Assembly: GCA_035512595.1 (NCBI GenBank)
Contig: DATKDU010000226.1
Coordinates: forward strand, 1 to 18,807
DNA length: 18,807 bases
Source of the DNA: DATKDU01 sp035512595
GTDB lineage: Bacteria; Planctomycetota; Planctomycetia; Pirellulales; Pirellulaceae
Direction of reading: 5' to 3'
The position numbers were made by a program, and so were the translations under genes. Each line of letters opens with the position of its first letter. Position 1 is the stretch's first letter. Below are positions 1 through 7,670 of the stretch, piece by piece. Below the pieces are notes generated by a model. It worked only from the letters and a program-made list of their open reading frames with translations. It did no database searches and was not told where the DNA came from.

Positions 1-211
1 GCTGCCGGCTCGTGCGCCGCTGAAGGTCGATGCCGACTGGATCGTCATTTTCCAGGACGGGACCGTGAGCCGCCTGTCAGCCGATAGCGGCCAGGAGTTG
101 GCCGCGGCCACGATTGGCGAACATGCCGGCTCGGCGGCGGCTGTTATCGGGGAACAGATGGTTGTCGCCGGGGCCGACGGAACGCTTCATACGCTGCCTC
201 TCCCGAAATAA
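1..211 (+). CDS. C-terminal end of a PQQ-like beta-propeller protein (5' partial)
   Basis: Only the last 69 residues are in the window; the reading frame starts at base 2 and ends with TAA at 209-211. The visible part reads as the last blade of a PQQ/quinoprotein-type beta-propeller: a 'FQDGTVSRLSADSGQEL' strand-turn-strand followed by 'VVAGADGTLHTLPL'. The repeated aromatic/hydrophobic-DGT-x-x-x-L pattern is typical of PQQ_2-like repeats (known family feature). No catalytic residues can be judged from this fragment, so it may be purely structural or protein-binding. Its stop codon is 2 nt from the start of the solute-binding-domain gene, so the two are probably co-transcribed. A WD40-like or other propeller subfamily is possible. 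Confidence 0.65.
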   Translation, partial: LPARAPLKVDADWIVIFQDGTVSRLSADSGQELAAATIGEHAGSAAAVIGEQMVVAGADGTLHTLPLPK

Positions 212-213
212 CC

Positions 214-2640
214 ATGTTCACCAAATCCAAGACCTTCCGCTTGTTTGACTCCCGCGCTGTGCGGTGCGCCGCCGGCACTTCGCTGCTCGCTGCGGTGGCG
301 ATTTGCCTGGCGCTGCCTGCGTCGGCCCAGGAGCCGGCGACCCCAATGCCGCCAGCCGCTCCGGCAGCGCCGGCCGGTCCGATGACCTATGCGGAGCTGT
401 TCGCGCGTAGACCCTACGACGTGATTACGACGACCAAGGCAGCGGGGGGCGAAGTGCGCCAAGTTGCGCTGATTCCGCGGCCGCTTCCCGAGATGCCCAA
501 GCCGAGCGACAAGCTCGTGGTCGAAATGCTGACCGGAGGGGATGAAAAGTTCGAGATCCGCTGGTTTGACATCGAGCGTATCGACCTGTTCGAGCAAATT
601 GTCCTGTCCGAAGCAAACCAGCTCGTCGCCGCCGGGAAGCTTGATGAAGCCTTCGATTACTTCCGCTTCCTGCTCGAGTACTATCCAAACACCAGCGGGC
701 TCTCGGCGTCGCATCAAGACTACCTCTATCAATGCGTCGCCGACGCCCGGACGCGCGACGAATATCACGAAGCGCTGGCGATTGCCGAAGTGCTGTATCA
801 GAAGAACAACGCGTTCAAGGGGGGGGAGAACGCGCCCCCGATTCTCGATGAGATCGGGCAAATTGCCGATCGCATCATCGACGGTTACGTCAAGCAAGAC
901 GACTTCCGCTCGGCGAAAACGCTGCTCAAACGGCTGGAGTCCAGGTACGGCATTGGCACAGCCTTCGTCCGCACGTGGCGGCTGCGATTGTCTGAAATCG
1001 CAGCGGGACATCGCAATCAAGCAGTGCAGCATCTGGCGGCCGACCGCTTCGTCGAAGCCTACGATGCGTGTGCGGCGATGATCAACGTCTGGCCCGACGT
1101 GGAAGGGGGCGCAGCGCTGGCGGCGGAAATTGCTCGCCGCTACCCGCTGGTGATCGTGGGAGTTGCCCAGCCGGCACTCACGCACGACCCGCGGAACCTT
1201 GCTGACCCCGCCGCGCGGCGCACCGGCCTGCTGCTCGAGCGGCGGCTGATGGAATTCGCGGGCATGGGGCCGGAAGGGGGAAACTACAAGAGCGCCCTGG
1301 GCACCTTCGAGCAGAGCGACGACCGGCTGGAGCTGACCTTCCAGCTCAAGGCCGCGGCCGATTCTGGCGCGCCTGTTGACTACACGGGCTTCGATGTTGC
1401 CCAGCATCTGCTGGAGCTGGCCGATCCGGCCAGCTCGCAGTTTCAGCCGCAATGGGCGCGGCTGCTGGGGCAGGTGGAGGTGCGCCGCGTCGGCCGCGTC
1501 GATGCGCGGCTCAAAGTCCCGCACGTGCTGCCGCAGGCCTTTTTGCAAACGAGCTACGACCCGACCGACAACCTGGGTGCGCCTGGCGTGGAAGGGAGCG
1601 GACCGTACTTCGTGCTCAGCAAGACCGACAAGCTCGCTAGGTTCACGCGCAACGACCGCTACGCCATGTTCACCCAGGCGCAGCCGGCCGAAATCATGGA
1701 GCGCTACTACGATGACTCCAAACGGGGCCTGCTCGCCCTGCAGCGGGCCGAGGTGGACGTGCTCGATCAGGTCTTTCCGGGGGACGTGCCGGAGTTGGAG
1801 CGCGACAAAGAGATCGCCATCGGCCGCTATTCGTTGCCGACGGTTCATTTTCTCACCATCTCCCGCCGCCATCCTTACCTGGCCAATCGAACCTTTCGCC
1901 GCGCGCTGGTCTACGCCATCAACCGCAAGGCGATCCTGGAAACCAGCCTGCTGAAGCTCCCCGCCGATGCGAAGCCCCCGCCGGGCTACCGCGAGATCAG
2001 TGCGCCGTTTCCGGCGCCGATCAATGCCTCAGACGCTTCCGCCTACGGCTACGACAACGGGATCGAGCCGCGCCCGTTCAATCCCTGGCTGGCGTATGTT
2101 CTCAAAACCGTTGCCGGCAACGAGCTCAAAAGCCAATACGAAGCGCAGCAAAAGCAGGCGCCCAAGTTTACCCCGCTCATCCTCGGTCACCCGGCCGACG
2201 AGATCAGCCGGATTGCGTGCCGCGCCATGGTGCGGCAGTGGAAGGTCATCGGCATCGAGGTCAAGCCGATCGAGTTTCCGCCGGGAGTCGTCGCCGATCT
2301 CAAAGACGAGTGCGATCTGGTGTACACGCACGGCGCGACGTGGGAGCCGGTCGTGGATGCAGGGCGGCTGCTCGCACCAGGGGGCTTGGCTCCCGCGGAC
2401 AATACGTACGTCAGCTTAATGCTGCGGCGCGTCGAGTCGGCCCGCGACTGGGTCGAGGCCCGCCAGGCGCTCCGCGATTTGCACCGTCAGTTGCACGAGG
2501 ACGTGGCGGTGATTCCGCTGTGGCAGACGTTCGACTACTACGCCTGGCGGCGGAGCGTGCAGGGGATCAAGGATGGGCAGGCATCGCTGTACGAGACCGT
2601 GGACCAGTGGCGGGTAGCGCCGCGGCTGGAGGCGAAATGA
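214..2640 (+). CDS. Secreted TPR-like / family 5 extracellular solute-binding fusion protein
   Basis: This 808-aa protein has a signal peptide (basic start, hydrophobic core about residues 19-34, cleavage probably after 'PASA' at residue 38) and a Pro/Ala-rich linker to about 57. Residues about 130-290 hold TPR-like helix pairs, for example 'AAGKLDEAFDYFRFLLEYYP' and 'DEYHEALAIAEVLYQ'. From about 315 to 800 it resembles SBP_bac_5 (peptide/nickel ABC transporter binding proteins): 'GSGPY' at 461-465 matches the family's G-[ST]-GPY motif, and 'FRRALVYAINRKAI' from residue 561 matches the conserved RxAxxxAIDR helix. Family members usually have about 500-550 residues, so the first 300 are an added module. 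No permease or ATPase gene is nearby, so binding or scaffolding without direct transport is possible. The start lies 2 nt after the upstream stop. Confidence 0.8.
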   Translation: MFTKSKTFRLFDSRAVRCAAGTSLLAAVAICLALPASAQEPATPMPPAAPAAPAGPMTYAELFARRPYDVITTTKAAGGEVRQVALIPRPLPEMPKPSDKLVVEMLTGGDEKFEIRWFDIERIDLFEQIVLSEANQLVAAGKLDEAFDYFRFLLEYYPNTSGLSASHQDYLYQCVADARTRDEYHEALAIAEVLYQKNNAFKGGENAPPILDEIGQIADRIIDGYVKQDDFRSAKTLLKRLESRYGIGTAFVRTWRLRLSEIAAGHRNQAVQHLAADRFVEAYDACAAMINVWPDVEGGAALAAEIARRYPLVIVGVAQPALTHDPRNLADPAARRTGLLLERRLMEFAGMGPEGGNYKSALGTFEQSDDRLELTFQLKAAADSGAPVDYTGFDVAQHLLELADPASSQFQPQWARLLGQVEVRRVGRVDARLKVPHVLPQAFLQTSYDPTDNLGAPGVEGSGPYFVLSKTDKLARFTRNDRYAMFTQAQPAEIMERYYDDSKRGLLALQRAEVDVLDQVFPGDVPELERDKEIAIGRYSLPTVHFLTISRRHPYLANRTFRRALVYAINRKAILETSLLKLPADAKPPPGYREISAPFPAPINASDASAYGYDNGIEPRPFNPWLAYVLKTVAGNELKSQYEAQQKQAPKFTPLILGHPADEISRIACRAMVRQWKVIGIEVKPIEFPPGVVADLKDECDLVYTHGATWEPVVDAGRLLAPGGLAPADNTYVSLMLRRVESARDWVEARQALRDLHRQLHEDVAVIPLWQTFDYYAWRRSVQGIKDGQASLYETVDQWRVAPRLEAK

Positions 2641-4175
2641 TGCGCGACGTTTGCGGTAATGAATTCGAGGTGTCGGGGTATGAGGGTGCGAGGGTGCGCG
2701 GGTGTCGCCTGCACTCCGTCACTCGCACACCTTCACACCCGCGCACACCCGCACGCTGCTGGTGGATACCCCGACTGCTGGCGTGCGCTCTGCTGCTGAC
2801 AGCCAACACCGCATGGGGTCAAGCCGCCTGGGAGTTTTCCCCTTACCAGGTTCAGGTGTGGCTGGTGTTCGAGAATCGGCCAGAGCTCAGCGGGGAATTT
2901 ATGCAGCGGCTCGACGACCTGCTCACCGGCCGGGCCGAGGTGGTGTTCGGCGGCGCTTGGGCCATGACCGCCGCCCAGGCCCCGCCGGCAATTGCCGCCG
3001 AACTGCTGGAGCGGCTGGCGGAAGTAACTCCCGAGGAGATCCATGCCGCTCAGCCCCAGGCTCTGGAAAACGACAAGCTGTTTCTGGCGGTGGTTGCTTT
3101 CGAGCGTGGGGACTATCGTGTCGCCGTGCGCGAAGTGGATGGCAGGACGCGCGTGGCCGGCCCGGTCATCGAGCGGCGGGTAGGCCAGCGGGAAGCCATC
3201 GGCCTGGCCGCCTGGGACGCCATCCTCGACAGCTTCACGCCGGTGGCCAAGGTCGAATCGGTGGAAGACAAAAGCGTCCGCTTGCGGGTCCGGGCCGGCG
3301 GCCTCTTGATCGATCCCGCTTCCCCCGCCTTGATTCAGCCCGGCCACGTCCTCAAGCCCGTCCTCCGCCGCAACGACAAAAGCGGCCAACCAACCAGGAA
3401 CGGCATTCAACCTCTCGACTGGACTCTGCTCACCGTCGAGGACCGGACCGATTCGCTCCTTCGTTCCACTCTGCACTCGGGTTTTCGCGCCCCGATTCCG
3501 ACGCGCGGCAGTGCCCGCCTGGAGCGGCTGGCCTATCTGACCAAACCGCGCTACGGCTCGACGCGAATTATCCTCGCGGCTCGCAAGGATCCCGAGCGCC
3601 GTTTGTCCGGGTACGAAGTCTTCGTCAAAGGGCAGGGGGACGACGAGACGTACCTGCTGGGCACGACCGATTGGCAAGGAGCCGTGGAGATCGAGCGAGC
3701 CGACGTCAACTTCCGCATGCTGTACGTCCGCAACGGCGGGCAACTCCTGGCCCGCTTGCCGCTCTCTCCCGGCTTTGAGCGGGAGCTCCTGGCCAAAACG
3801 GTCGAGGACGATGCGCGGCTGCAGGCGGAAGGCTTTGTGATCGCCTTGCAAGGGAGAACGGTCGATCTCGTCGGCCAGCGCGAAATTCTGGTGAACCAGT
3901 TCCGCGGCCTGCTCAAGAAAGGGGAGCACAGCCAGGCCCGCGAGCTGCTCGAGCGGTTTCGCACCCTCGAGACGCGGGAGGATCTGGTCGCCGATCTGAA
4001 CGCTCAGCAGCAATTAGTCACGTCGAACGATCCGCTCACCCAAAAGCGGATCGATAAGCTGTTCGGCGACGCCCGCAGAATGCTGCAAAACAAATTGCTC
4101 GACCCCGAGATGATCAACGTCCTGCAGCGTGAGCTGAACACGGCGGTTCCTGCCACCGCGGGCAGCGGCAGCTAA
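2640..4175 (+). CDS. Secreted protein of unknown function, third gene of the propeller/TPR-SBP operon
   Basis: I do not recognise this 511-aa protein. The ATG at 2640 shares one base with the upstream stop (TGATG), and GGAGG at 2628-2632 is 7 nt before it; ATG 2637 is the alternative, 4 nt from the SD. The reading frame extends further upstream but only by overlapping the previous gene. Residues 1-40 are charged and derive largely from an inverted repeat (2670-2754). A hydrophobic stretch follows, 'IPRLLACALLLTANTAWGQA', which looks like a signal-peptide core with cleavage near AWG-Q, so secretion is likely. The mature part is mixed alpha/beta ('YQVQVWLVFENRPELS', a strand-rich middle) and ends in a charged helical region from about residue 395. 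No catalytic motif is visible. Tight coupling suggests it works with the solute-binding fusion protein. Confidence 0.7.
   Translation: MRDVCGNEFEVSGYEGARVRGCRLHSVTRTPSHPRTPARCWWIPRLLACALLLTANTAWGQAAWEFSPYQVQVWLVFENRPELSGEFMQRLDDLLTGRAEVVFGGAWAMTAAQAPPAIAAELLERLAEVTPEEIHAAQPQALENDKLFLAVVAFERGDYRVAVREVDGRTRVAGPVIERRVGQREAIGLAAWDAILDSFTPVAKVESVEDKSVRLRVRAGGLLIDPASPALIQPGHVLKPVLRRNDKSGQPTRNGIQPLDWTLLTVEDRTDSLLRSTLHSGFRAPIPTRGSARLERLAYLTKPRYGSTRIILAARKDPERRLSGYEVFVKGQGDDETYLLGTTDWQGAVEIERADVNFRMLYVRNGGQLLARLPLSPGFERELLAKTVEDDARLQAEGFVIALQGRTVDLVGQREILVNQFRGLLKKGEHSQARELLERFRTLETREDLVADLNAQQQLVTSNDPLTQKRIDKLFGDARRMLQNKLLDPEMINVLQRELNTAVPATAGSGS
2670..2754. repeat. Imperfect inverted repeat inside a coding N-terminus
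   Basis: A G/T-rich arm (2670-2704, built on GGGTGCGAGGGTGCGCGGGTG) faces a C/A-rich arm (2720-2754, CACACCTTCACACCCGCGCAC) across a 15-nt loop. By hand, 25 of 35 positions pair. It lies within the first 40 codons of the 511-aa secreted protein and is translated in frame as 'EGARVRGC...TRTPSHPRTPAR'. Low-complexity ACACCC/GGGTGT palindromes of this kind recur as dispersed elements in planctomycete genomes, as I recall; within this window there is only this copy. Confidence 0.65.
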
Positions 4176-4177
4176 GT

Positions 4178-4208
4178 GGCCGCGGCGGAGCTCGCAACGC
4201 CGCGGGCC
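4178..4208 (+). terminator. GC-rich hairpin after the first operon
   Basis: CCGCGGCG at 4180-4187 pairs perfectly with CGCCGCGG at 4198-4205 over a 10-nt loop. GG at 4178-4179 can pair with CC at 4207-4208 past a one-base bulge. It begins 2 nt after the TAA of the 511-aa gene. There is no T tract, so it may be a transcript-end stabiliser rather than a classical intrinsic terminator. The rest of the 173-nt gap up to the sulfatase shows no gene. Confidence 0.45.
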
Positions 4209-4348
4209 GATGTTCGTACCGGTGAAGCAGGCTCCGCTTGACTGTTTGACCCGCAGCCCGGAGGTGGTCACAATGGGTCCGCTGTACGTCTGGCGGATCG
4301 GTTTCGTGTGAGCGGGGCGGCGAGGCGTCTCGCTAGCGAGGAAATGCG

Positions 4349-5809
4349 ATGTTCCGACGGTTTTTCATTGCCGCGGTGTTCATGTCGGTTGTGTCCCTGA
4401 ATGTTTTTGCCGCCGAGCGGCCGAATATCGTGTGGATCGTTGTGGAGGATATGTCGCCGCAGTTTGGGTGCTATGGCGAGACGACGATAAAAACGCCGAA
4501 TGTCGATCGGCTGGCGGCGGAGGGGACGCAACTCAGCCGGGCGTTCGTTACGGCACCAATCTGCTCGACCTGCCGCTCGGCACTGATCACCGGCATGTAC
4601 CAGACGAGCATCGGGGCGCATCACCACCGCAGCGGCCGGGGGACGCGGAAGATTCACCTGCCGGCCGGCGTCGAGCCGCTGCCGGTGCTGTTTCAGCGGG
4701 CGGGGTATTACACGACCAACGGCGCATGGCAGCCGCGCGGCAACCAGATCGGCAAGACCGATTACAACTTCGAGTGGGATCCGAAGATTTACGACGGCAA
4801 CGACTGGTCGGGGCGCAAAGAGGGGCAGCCGTTCTTCGCCCAAATTCAGCTCGTCGGCGGCAAGTATCGCGACGGGGCCAACTGGCGCCAGCGGGCGGCG
4901 CAACTCTTGCCGAGCGTGACTGATCCTGCGGACGTGAAACTGCCGCCGTATTATCCCGACGTGCCGGGGCTGCGCGACGATTGGGCCAAGGCGCTCGACG
5001 CCGTGCGGTACACCGACGTGCAGGTGGGCGAAATCATCCAGCGGTTGAACGACGAGAAGCTGCTCGACTCGACCGTGATTTTCTTCATCACCGACCACGG
5101 CATCAGCACGGCCCGTGGCAAGCAGTTCTTGTACGACGAGGGGACGCACATTCCGTTCATCGTCCGCGGGCCCGGCATCGAGGCCGGCAAGGTCCGCGAC
5201 GATCCTGTTGAGCACATCGACATGGCTGCGGCGTCGCTGGCGCTGGCCCGCATCGAGGTTCCCCCCTCGATACAGGGGCGAAACATCCTGGCCAAAAACT
5301 ATCGGCCGCGGGAAGTCGTCTTCGCCGCCCGCGACCGGGCCGACGAGACGGTCGAACGGATTCGCAGCGCTCGCTCGGAGCGGTACAAGTACATCCGCAA
5401 CTATTATCCGCAGCGGCCCCATTTGCAGCCCAACAACTACAAGGACCACAAGCCGTGCCTGATCGCGCTGCGGCAGGCGCGGGCCGACGGCAAGCTGAGC
5501 GAGCTCCAGGAGCGGCTCCTCTTTTCGCCGACGCGGCCGGCGGAGGAACTGTACGACCTGAATGCCGACAGGTGGGAGATGAACAATCTGGCGAATGACC
5601 CAGCGCATGCTTCGGCGCTGGCCGACATGCGGAAGCGCCTCGACCGCTGGATCGAAGAAACCAACGATCACGGCCGCCAGCCAGAGCCGGCCAAGATGTA
5701 CGACAGCGACATGGCCCAGTACCTGGGCACTGCCGGCAAGAAAGGGCGGAACGAGCAGCTTGAGAAGAACATCACCCTGATGATGCAGTGGGCGGCGGAG
5801 GGGAAGTAG
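4349..5809 (+). CDS. Secreted sulfatase with non-canonical formylglycine motif
   Basis: A 486-aa sulfatase (alkaline-phosphatase fold) that should hydrolyse sulfate esters, possibly of polysaccharides, outside the cytoplasm. Residues 1-22 form a signal peptide ending 'NVFAA'. 'RPNIVWIVVEDMSP' (24-37) is the usual first strand with metal-binding Asp34, although the normal DD pair is ED here. 'TPNVDRLAAEGT' is a family signature. The catalytic motif is C72-S-T-C-R76 followed by 'SALITG'; Cys72 is the predicted formylglycine residue, but Thr74 replaces the usual Pro/Ala and Cys75 the usual Ser. 'ITDHG' (247-251) supplies Asp249 and His250. 'IGAHHHRS' recalls the SGSH-like (heparan N-sulfatase) branch; the substrate is not predictable. 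Start supported by GAGG at 4338-4341, 7 nt upstream. Confidence 0.92.
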   Translation: MFRRFFIAAVFMSVVSLNVFAAERPNIVWIVVEDMSPQFGCYGETTIKTPNVDRLAAEGTQLSRAFVTAPICSTCRSALITGMYQTSIGAHHHRSGRGTRKIHLPAGVEPLPVLFQRAGYYTTNGAWQPRGNQIGKTDYNFEWDPKIYDGNDWSGRKEGQPFFAQIQLVGGKYRDGANWRQRAAQLLPSVTDPADVKLPPYYPDVPGLRDDWAKALDAVRYTDVQVGEIIQRLNDEKLLDSTVIFFITDHGISTARGKQFLYDEGTHIPFIVRGPGIEAGKVRDDPVEHIDMAAASLALARIEVPPSIQGRNILAKNYRPREVVFAARDRADETVERIRSARSERYKYIRNYYPQRPHLQPNNYKDHKPCLIALRQARADGKLSELQERLLFSPTRPAEELYDLNADRWEMNNLANDPAHASALADMRKRLDRWIEETNDHGRQPEPAKMYDSDMAQYLGTAGKKGRNEQLEKNITLMMQWAAEGK

Positions 5810-5812
5810 CAG

Positions 5813-5853
5813 GACGGCCCCTTCCGGGCCGTCGTGGTCGGCCCGGAAGGGCC
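5813..5853. repeat. GGCCCTTCCGGGCC hairpin repeat, copy 1
   Basis: The arm at 5816-5831 (GGCCCCTTCCGGGCCG) pairs with 5839-5853 (CGGCCCGGAAGGGCC), 15 pairs with one bulged C and a 7-nt loop. It starts 3 nt after the sulfatase stop and ends 17 nt before the DUF1805 start. It may stop transcription or protect the mRNA end. It belongs to the same family as the elements at 9449-9496 and 11244-11290. Confidence 0.7.
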
Positions 5854-5870
5854 AAGCTACAATCGGCAGC

Positions 5871-6206
5871 ATGAACACCAATCTTCCCATCGCACAGCAG
5901 CGGCAGCTCGACACGCCGCACGGCCCGGCCATCGGCGCCAGCTACCGCTGGAATGGCGGCCAGTACTGCGCCATCCACACGGCCCACGGCGTCGTCGGCT
6001 GCGGCATTTTTGATCTTGGGAGTGCCGATACGTTCAACATGCCTTTTGCCATCGCCCGCGGCACTCCTGAAAAACCGCTGAGCGTTCCCGAAGACTTGTA
6101 CGACGCCCGCATCGTGGGTGTCAGTGCGGCAGCGCGGAAGCTTGGCATTGCCGAGGGAATGACGGGGCTGGAGGCGGTGGGGAAGATGCTGAGTGCATCG
6201 TCGTGA
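5871..6206 (+). CDS. DUF1805 (YunC-like) protein
   Basis: A 111-aa cytoplasmic protein covering a full DUF1805 domain. The pattern 'YRWNGGQYCAIHTAHGVVGC' (residues 25-44), 'FAIARGTP' and 'DLYDARIVGVSAAARKLGI' is, from memory, the family core, known as Bacillus subtilis YunC. No biochemical function is established for the family that I can cite. There is no signal peptide or membrane segment. The ATG at 5871 has no convincing Shine-Dalgarno; the preceding 60 nt are mostly the hairpin repeat, so translation may be weak or coupled in some other way. It follows the sulfatase by 61 nt and converges with the oxidoreductase gene. Confidence 0.85.
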   Translation: MNTNLPIAQQRQLDTPHGPAIGASYRWNGGQYCAIHTAHGVVGCGIFDLGSADTFNMPFAIARGTPEKPLSVPEDLYDARIVGVSAAARKLGIAEGMTGLEAVGKMLSASS

Positions 6207-6237
6207 TCGGACGTAACTGAATTCGCCACAATTCAGG

Positions 6238-6284
6238 GGAGTTCGGCAGGCAATGGCGACGCCCCCGAACTCCGGCGAGTTCGG
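6238..6284. terminator. Two mutually exclusive hairpins between convergent genes
   Basis: The segment CCGAACTC at 6265-6272 can pair with GAGTTCGG at 6277-6284 (8 bp, CGGC tetraloop), or CCGAACTCC at 6265-6273 can pair with GGAGTTCGG at 6238-6246 (9 bp, 18-nt loop). The repeat directly abuts the oxidoreductase stop codon (6285-6287) and fills most of the 78-nt gap after the DUF1805 gene. The placement suits a bidirectional terminator, although there is no long T tract. Confidence 0.55.
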
Positions 6285-7670
6285 CTACGTCTTGACTCCC
6301 AGCGCAATCAATTCCCGATCCCACGGCGAGCGGTAAGGGCGGACGAGGTGCGAGTTGGCCTCTTCGTCGCCAAGGATGGCCTCCTGCGCGGCATCCCAGC
6401 GGATCTGCCGCGAGAGGCGCATCGCCAGGCCGGCCAGATGGCACGTCGTAGCCGTGCGATGGGCGCTTTCCAGCGCGGAGACCGGCTGCCGGCGCGATTT
6501 CACGCAGTCGAGAAAGTTCCGCACGTGGCCGCGGAACTGTTGGTCGCTGTCGCCCGACGTGTCGTCAATCGGCTCAGTCCGCAGCTTCTTCGGGCCGCTC
6601 GCCTGGGCCGTCTTGGGTCCGCCGACCGGATGCCCTTCGAATCCGGGAATCAAACTTTCGGGGGGAACGTCCGCATCGGCGGTCACCTGAAAGCCGGTGC
6701 GCGAGACAGCAAGGCTCCCCTTCGCTCCAAAGAATTCCAGCCCCGAGGTGTTGCCGCCGCCGCGCGAACACTCCCGCAGCGACCACGCGGCCGCGAACGT
6801 GCCGCAGTCGAAAATGGCCTCCTGTGTGTCGGGCGTTTCGCCGCCGTCCTGATTGACATAGCGGCCGCCGGTACTCGACACCGATTTGAGTTGATCGAGA
6901 CCGAGCACCCAATCAACGATGTCGAGGTGATGCGCGCCAAGGTTCGTCATCTGGCCGCCCGAATAATCCCAGAACCAGCGGAAGTGGTAAATGGCCCGCA
7001 GCGGGTTGTACGGCCGCTTCGGTGCCGGGCCGAGCCACAGGTCCCAGTCGAGCTCCGGCGGCGGCTGGCTGTCAGGCGGATTGCCAAAGCCGCTGCCGAT
7101 GTTCCGCACCGCCTGCATCCGCACGGAATGAATCTTGCCGAGCTCGCCGCTTTGCATCAGCTCCCGCGCCCGCTGGTAATGAACTCCCGACCGCTGCTGC
7201 GTACCGACCTGCACCACACGCTTCGTCCGCGCGGCGACGTCGATCATCCAGCGCCCTTCGCGCACAAAGAGGGTCAGCGGCTTTTCGACGTACACGTCCT
7301 TGCCGGCGGCACAGGCGAGCATCGTCATCAGCGCGTGCCAATGGTCGGGCGTCGAGACAACGACGGCAGTCACCCGCTTGTCGTCGAGCAGGTTGCGAAA
7401 GTCGCCGTAGCTCGTCGCGCCGCCGCCGAGTGACGCCGTTCCTTCTTCCAGCCGGCCACGGTGTACTTCCGCCAAAGCGACCAGATCGACGTCCTTCTCG
7501 CGGCGGAAATCGGCCACATGCCGCTTGCCGATCAGCCCGTAGCCGATGAACCCGACGCCGATCCGTTCATTCGCGCCGTGTACACGGCGATAGGTCAGCG
7601 CGGAAAGACCCATCGCCCCGGCAGCGGCCAGACCGCGGGAGAGAAGCGAGCGACGAGAGAGGGTTGGCAT
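6285..7670 (-). CDS. Gfo/Idh/MocA family oxidoreductase with Tat-like leader
   Basis: A 461-aa NAD(P)-dependent oxidoreductase of the Gfo/Idh/MocA superfamily, whose members act mostly on sugars and cyclitols; the substrate is unknown. The N-terminus 'MPTLSRRSLLSRGLAAAGA' carries a twin-arginine-like leader. The Rossmann motif is 'GVGFIGYGLIGKRH' (G43, G45, G48), and 'STPDHWHA' and 'VYVEKPLT' (Glu129-Lys130-Pro131, catalytic/cofactor Lys) are family hallmarks. 'NLGAHHLDIVDWVLG' lies in the C-terminal domain. Start at 7670 chosen because GGAG (complement of 7678-7681) is 7 nt upstream; the frame is open 37 codons further but without support. It is divergent from the DUF1501 gene and convergent with DUF1805, so it is probably monocistronic. 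Confidence 0.93.
   Translation of the reverse strand: MPTLSRRSLLSRGLAAAGAMGLSALTYRRVHGANERIGVGFIGYGLIGKRHVADFRREKDVDLVALAEVHRGRLEEGTASLGGGATSYGDFRNLLDDKRVTAVVVSTPDHWHALMTMLACAAGKDVYVEKPLTLFVREGRWMIDVAARTKRVVQVGTQQRSGVHYQRARELMQSGELGKIHSVRMQAVRNIGSGFGNPPDSQPPPELDWDLWLGPAPKRPYNPLRAIYHFRWFWDYSGGQMTNLGAHHLDIVDWVLGLDQLKSVSSTGGRYVNQDGGETPDTQEAIFDCGTFAAAWSLRECSRGGGNTSGLEFFGAKGSLAVSRTGFQVTADADVPPESLIPGFEGHPVGGPKTAQASGPKKLRTEPIDDTSGDSDQQFRGHVRNFLDCVKSRRQPVSALESAHRTATTCHLAGLAMRLSRQIRWDAAQEAILGDEEANSHLVRPYRSPWDRELIALGVKT

Noticed and set aside
187..1872. Long minus-strand open frame (561 codons) opposite the solute-binding fusion gene
   Set aside because: It is a GC-driven shadow frame. The + strand protein has a signal peptide, known domain motifs and operon spacing; the antisense product matches nothing.
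2217..2639. Upstream extension of the 511-aa protein's frame into the preceding gene
   Set aside because: It would overlap 420 nt of a well-supported gene; GGAGG and the TGATG junction fix the start at 2637/2640.
4268..5932. Minus-strand open frame of 554 codons opposite the sulfatase
   Set aside because: The sulfatase on the + strand is unambiguous; the antisense frame has no recognisable motif and is rich in the Arg/Pro/Leu typical of shadow frames.
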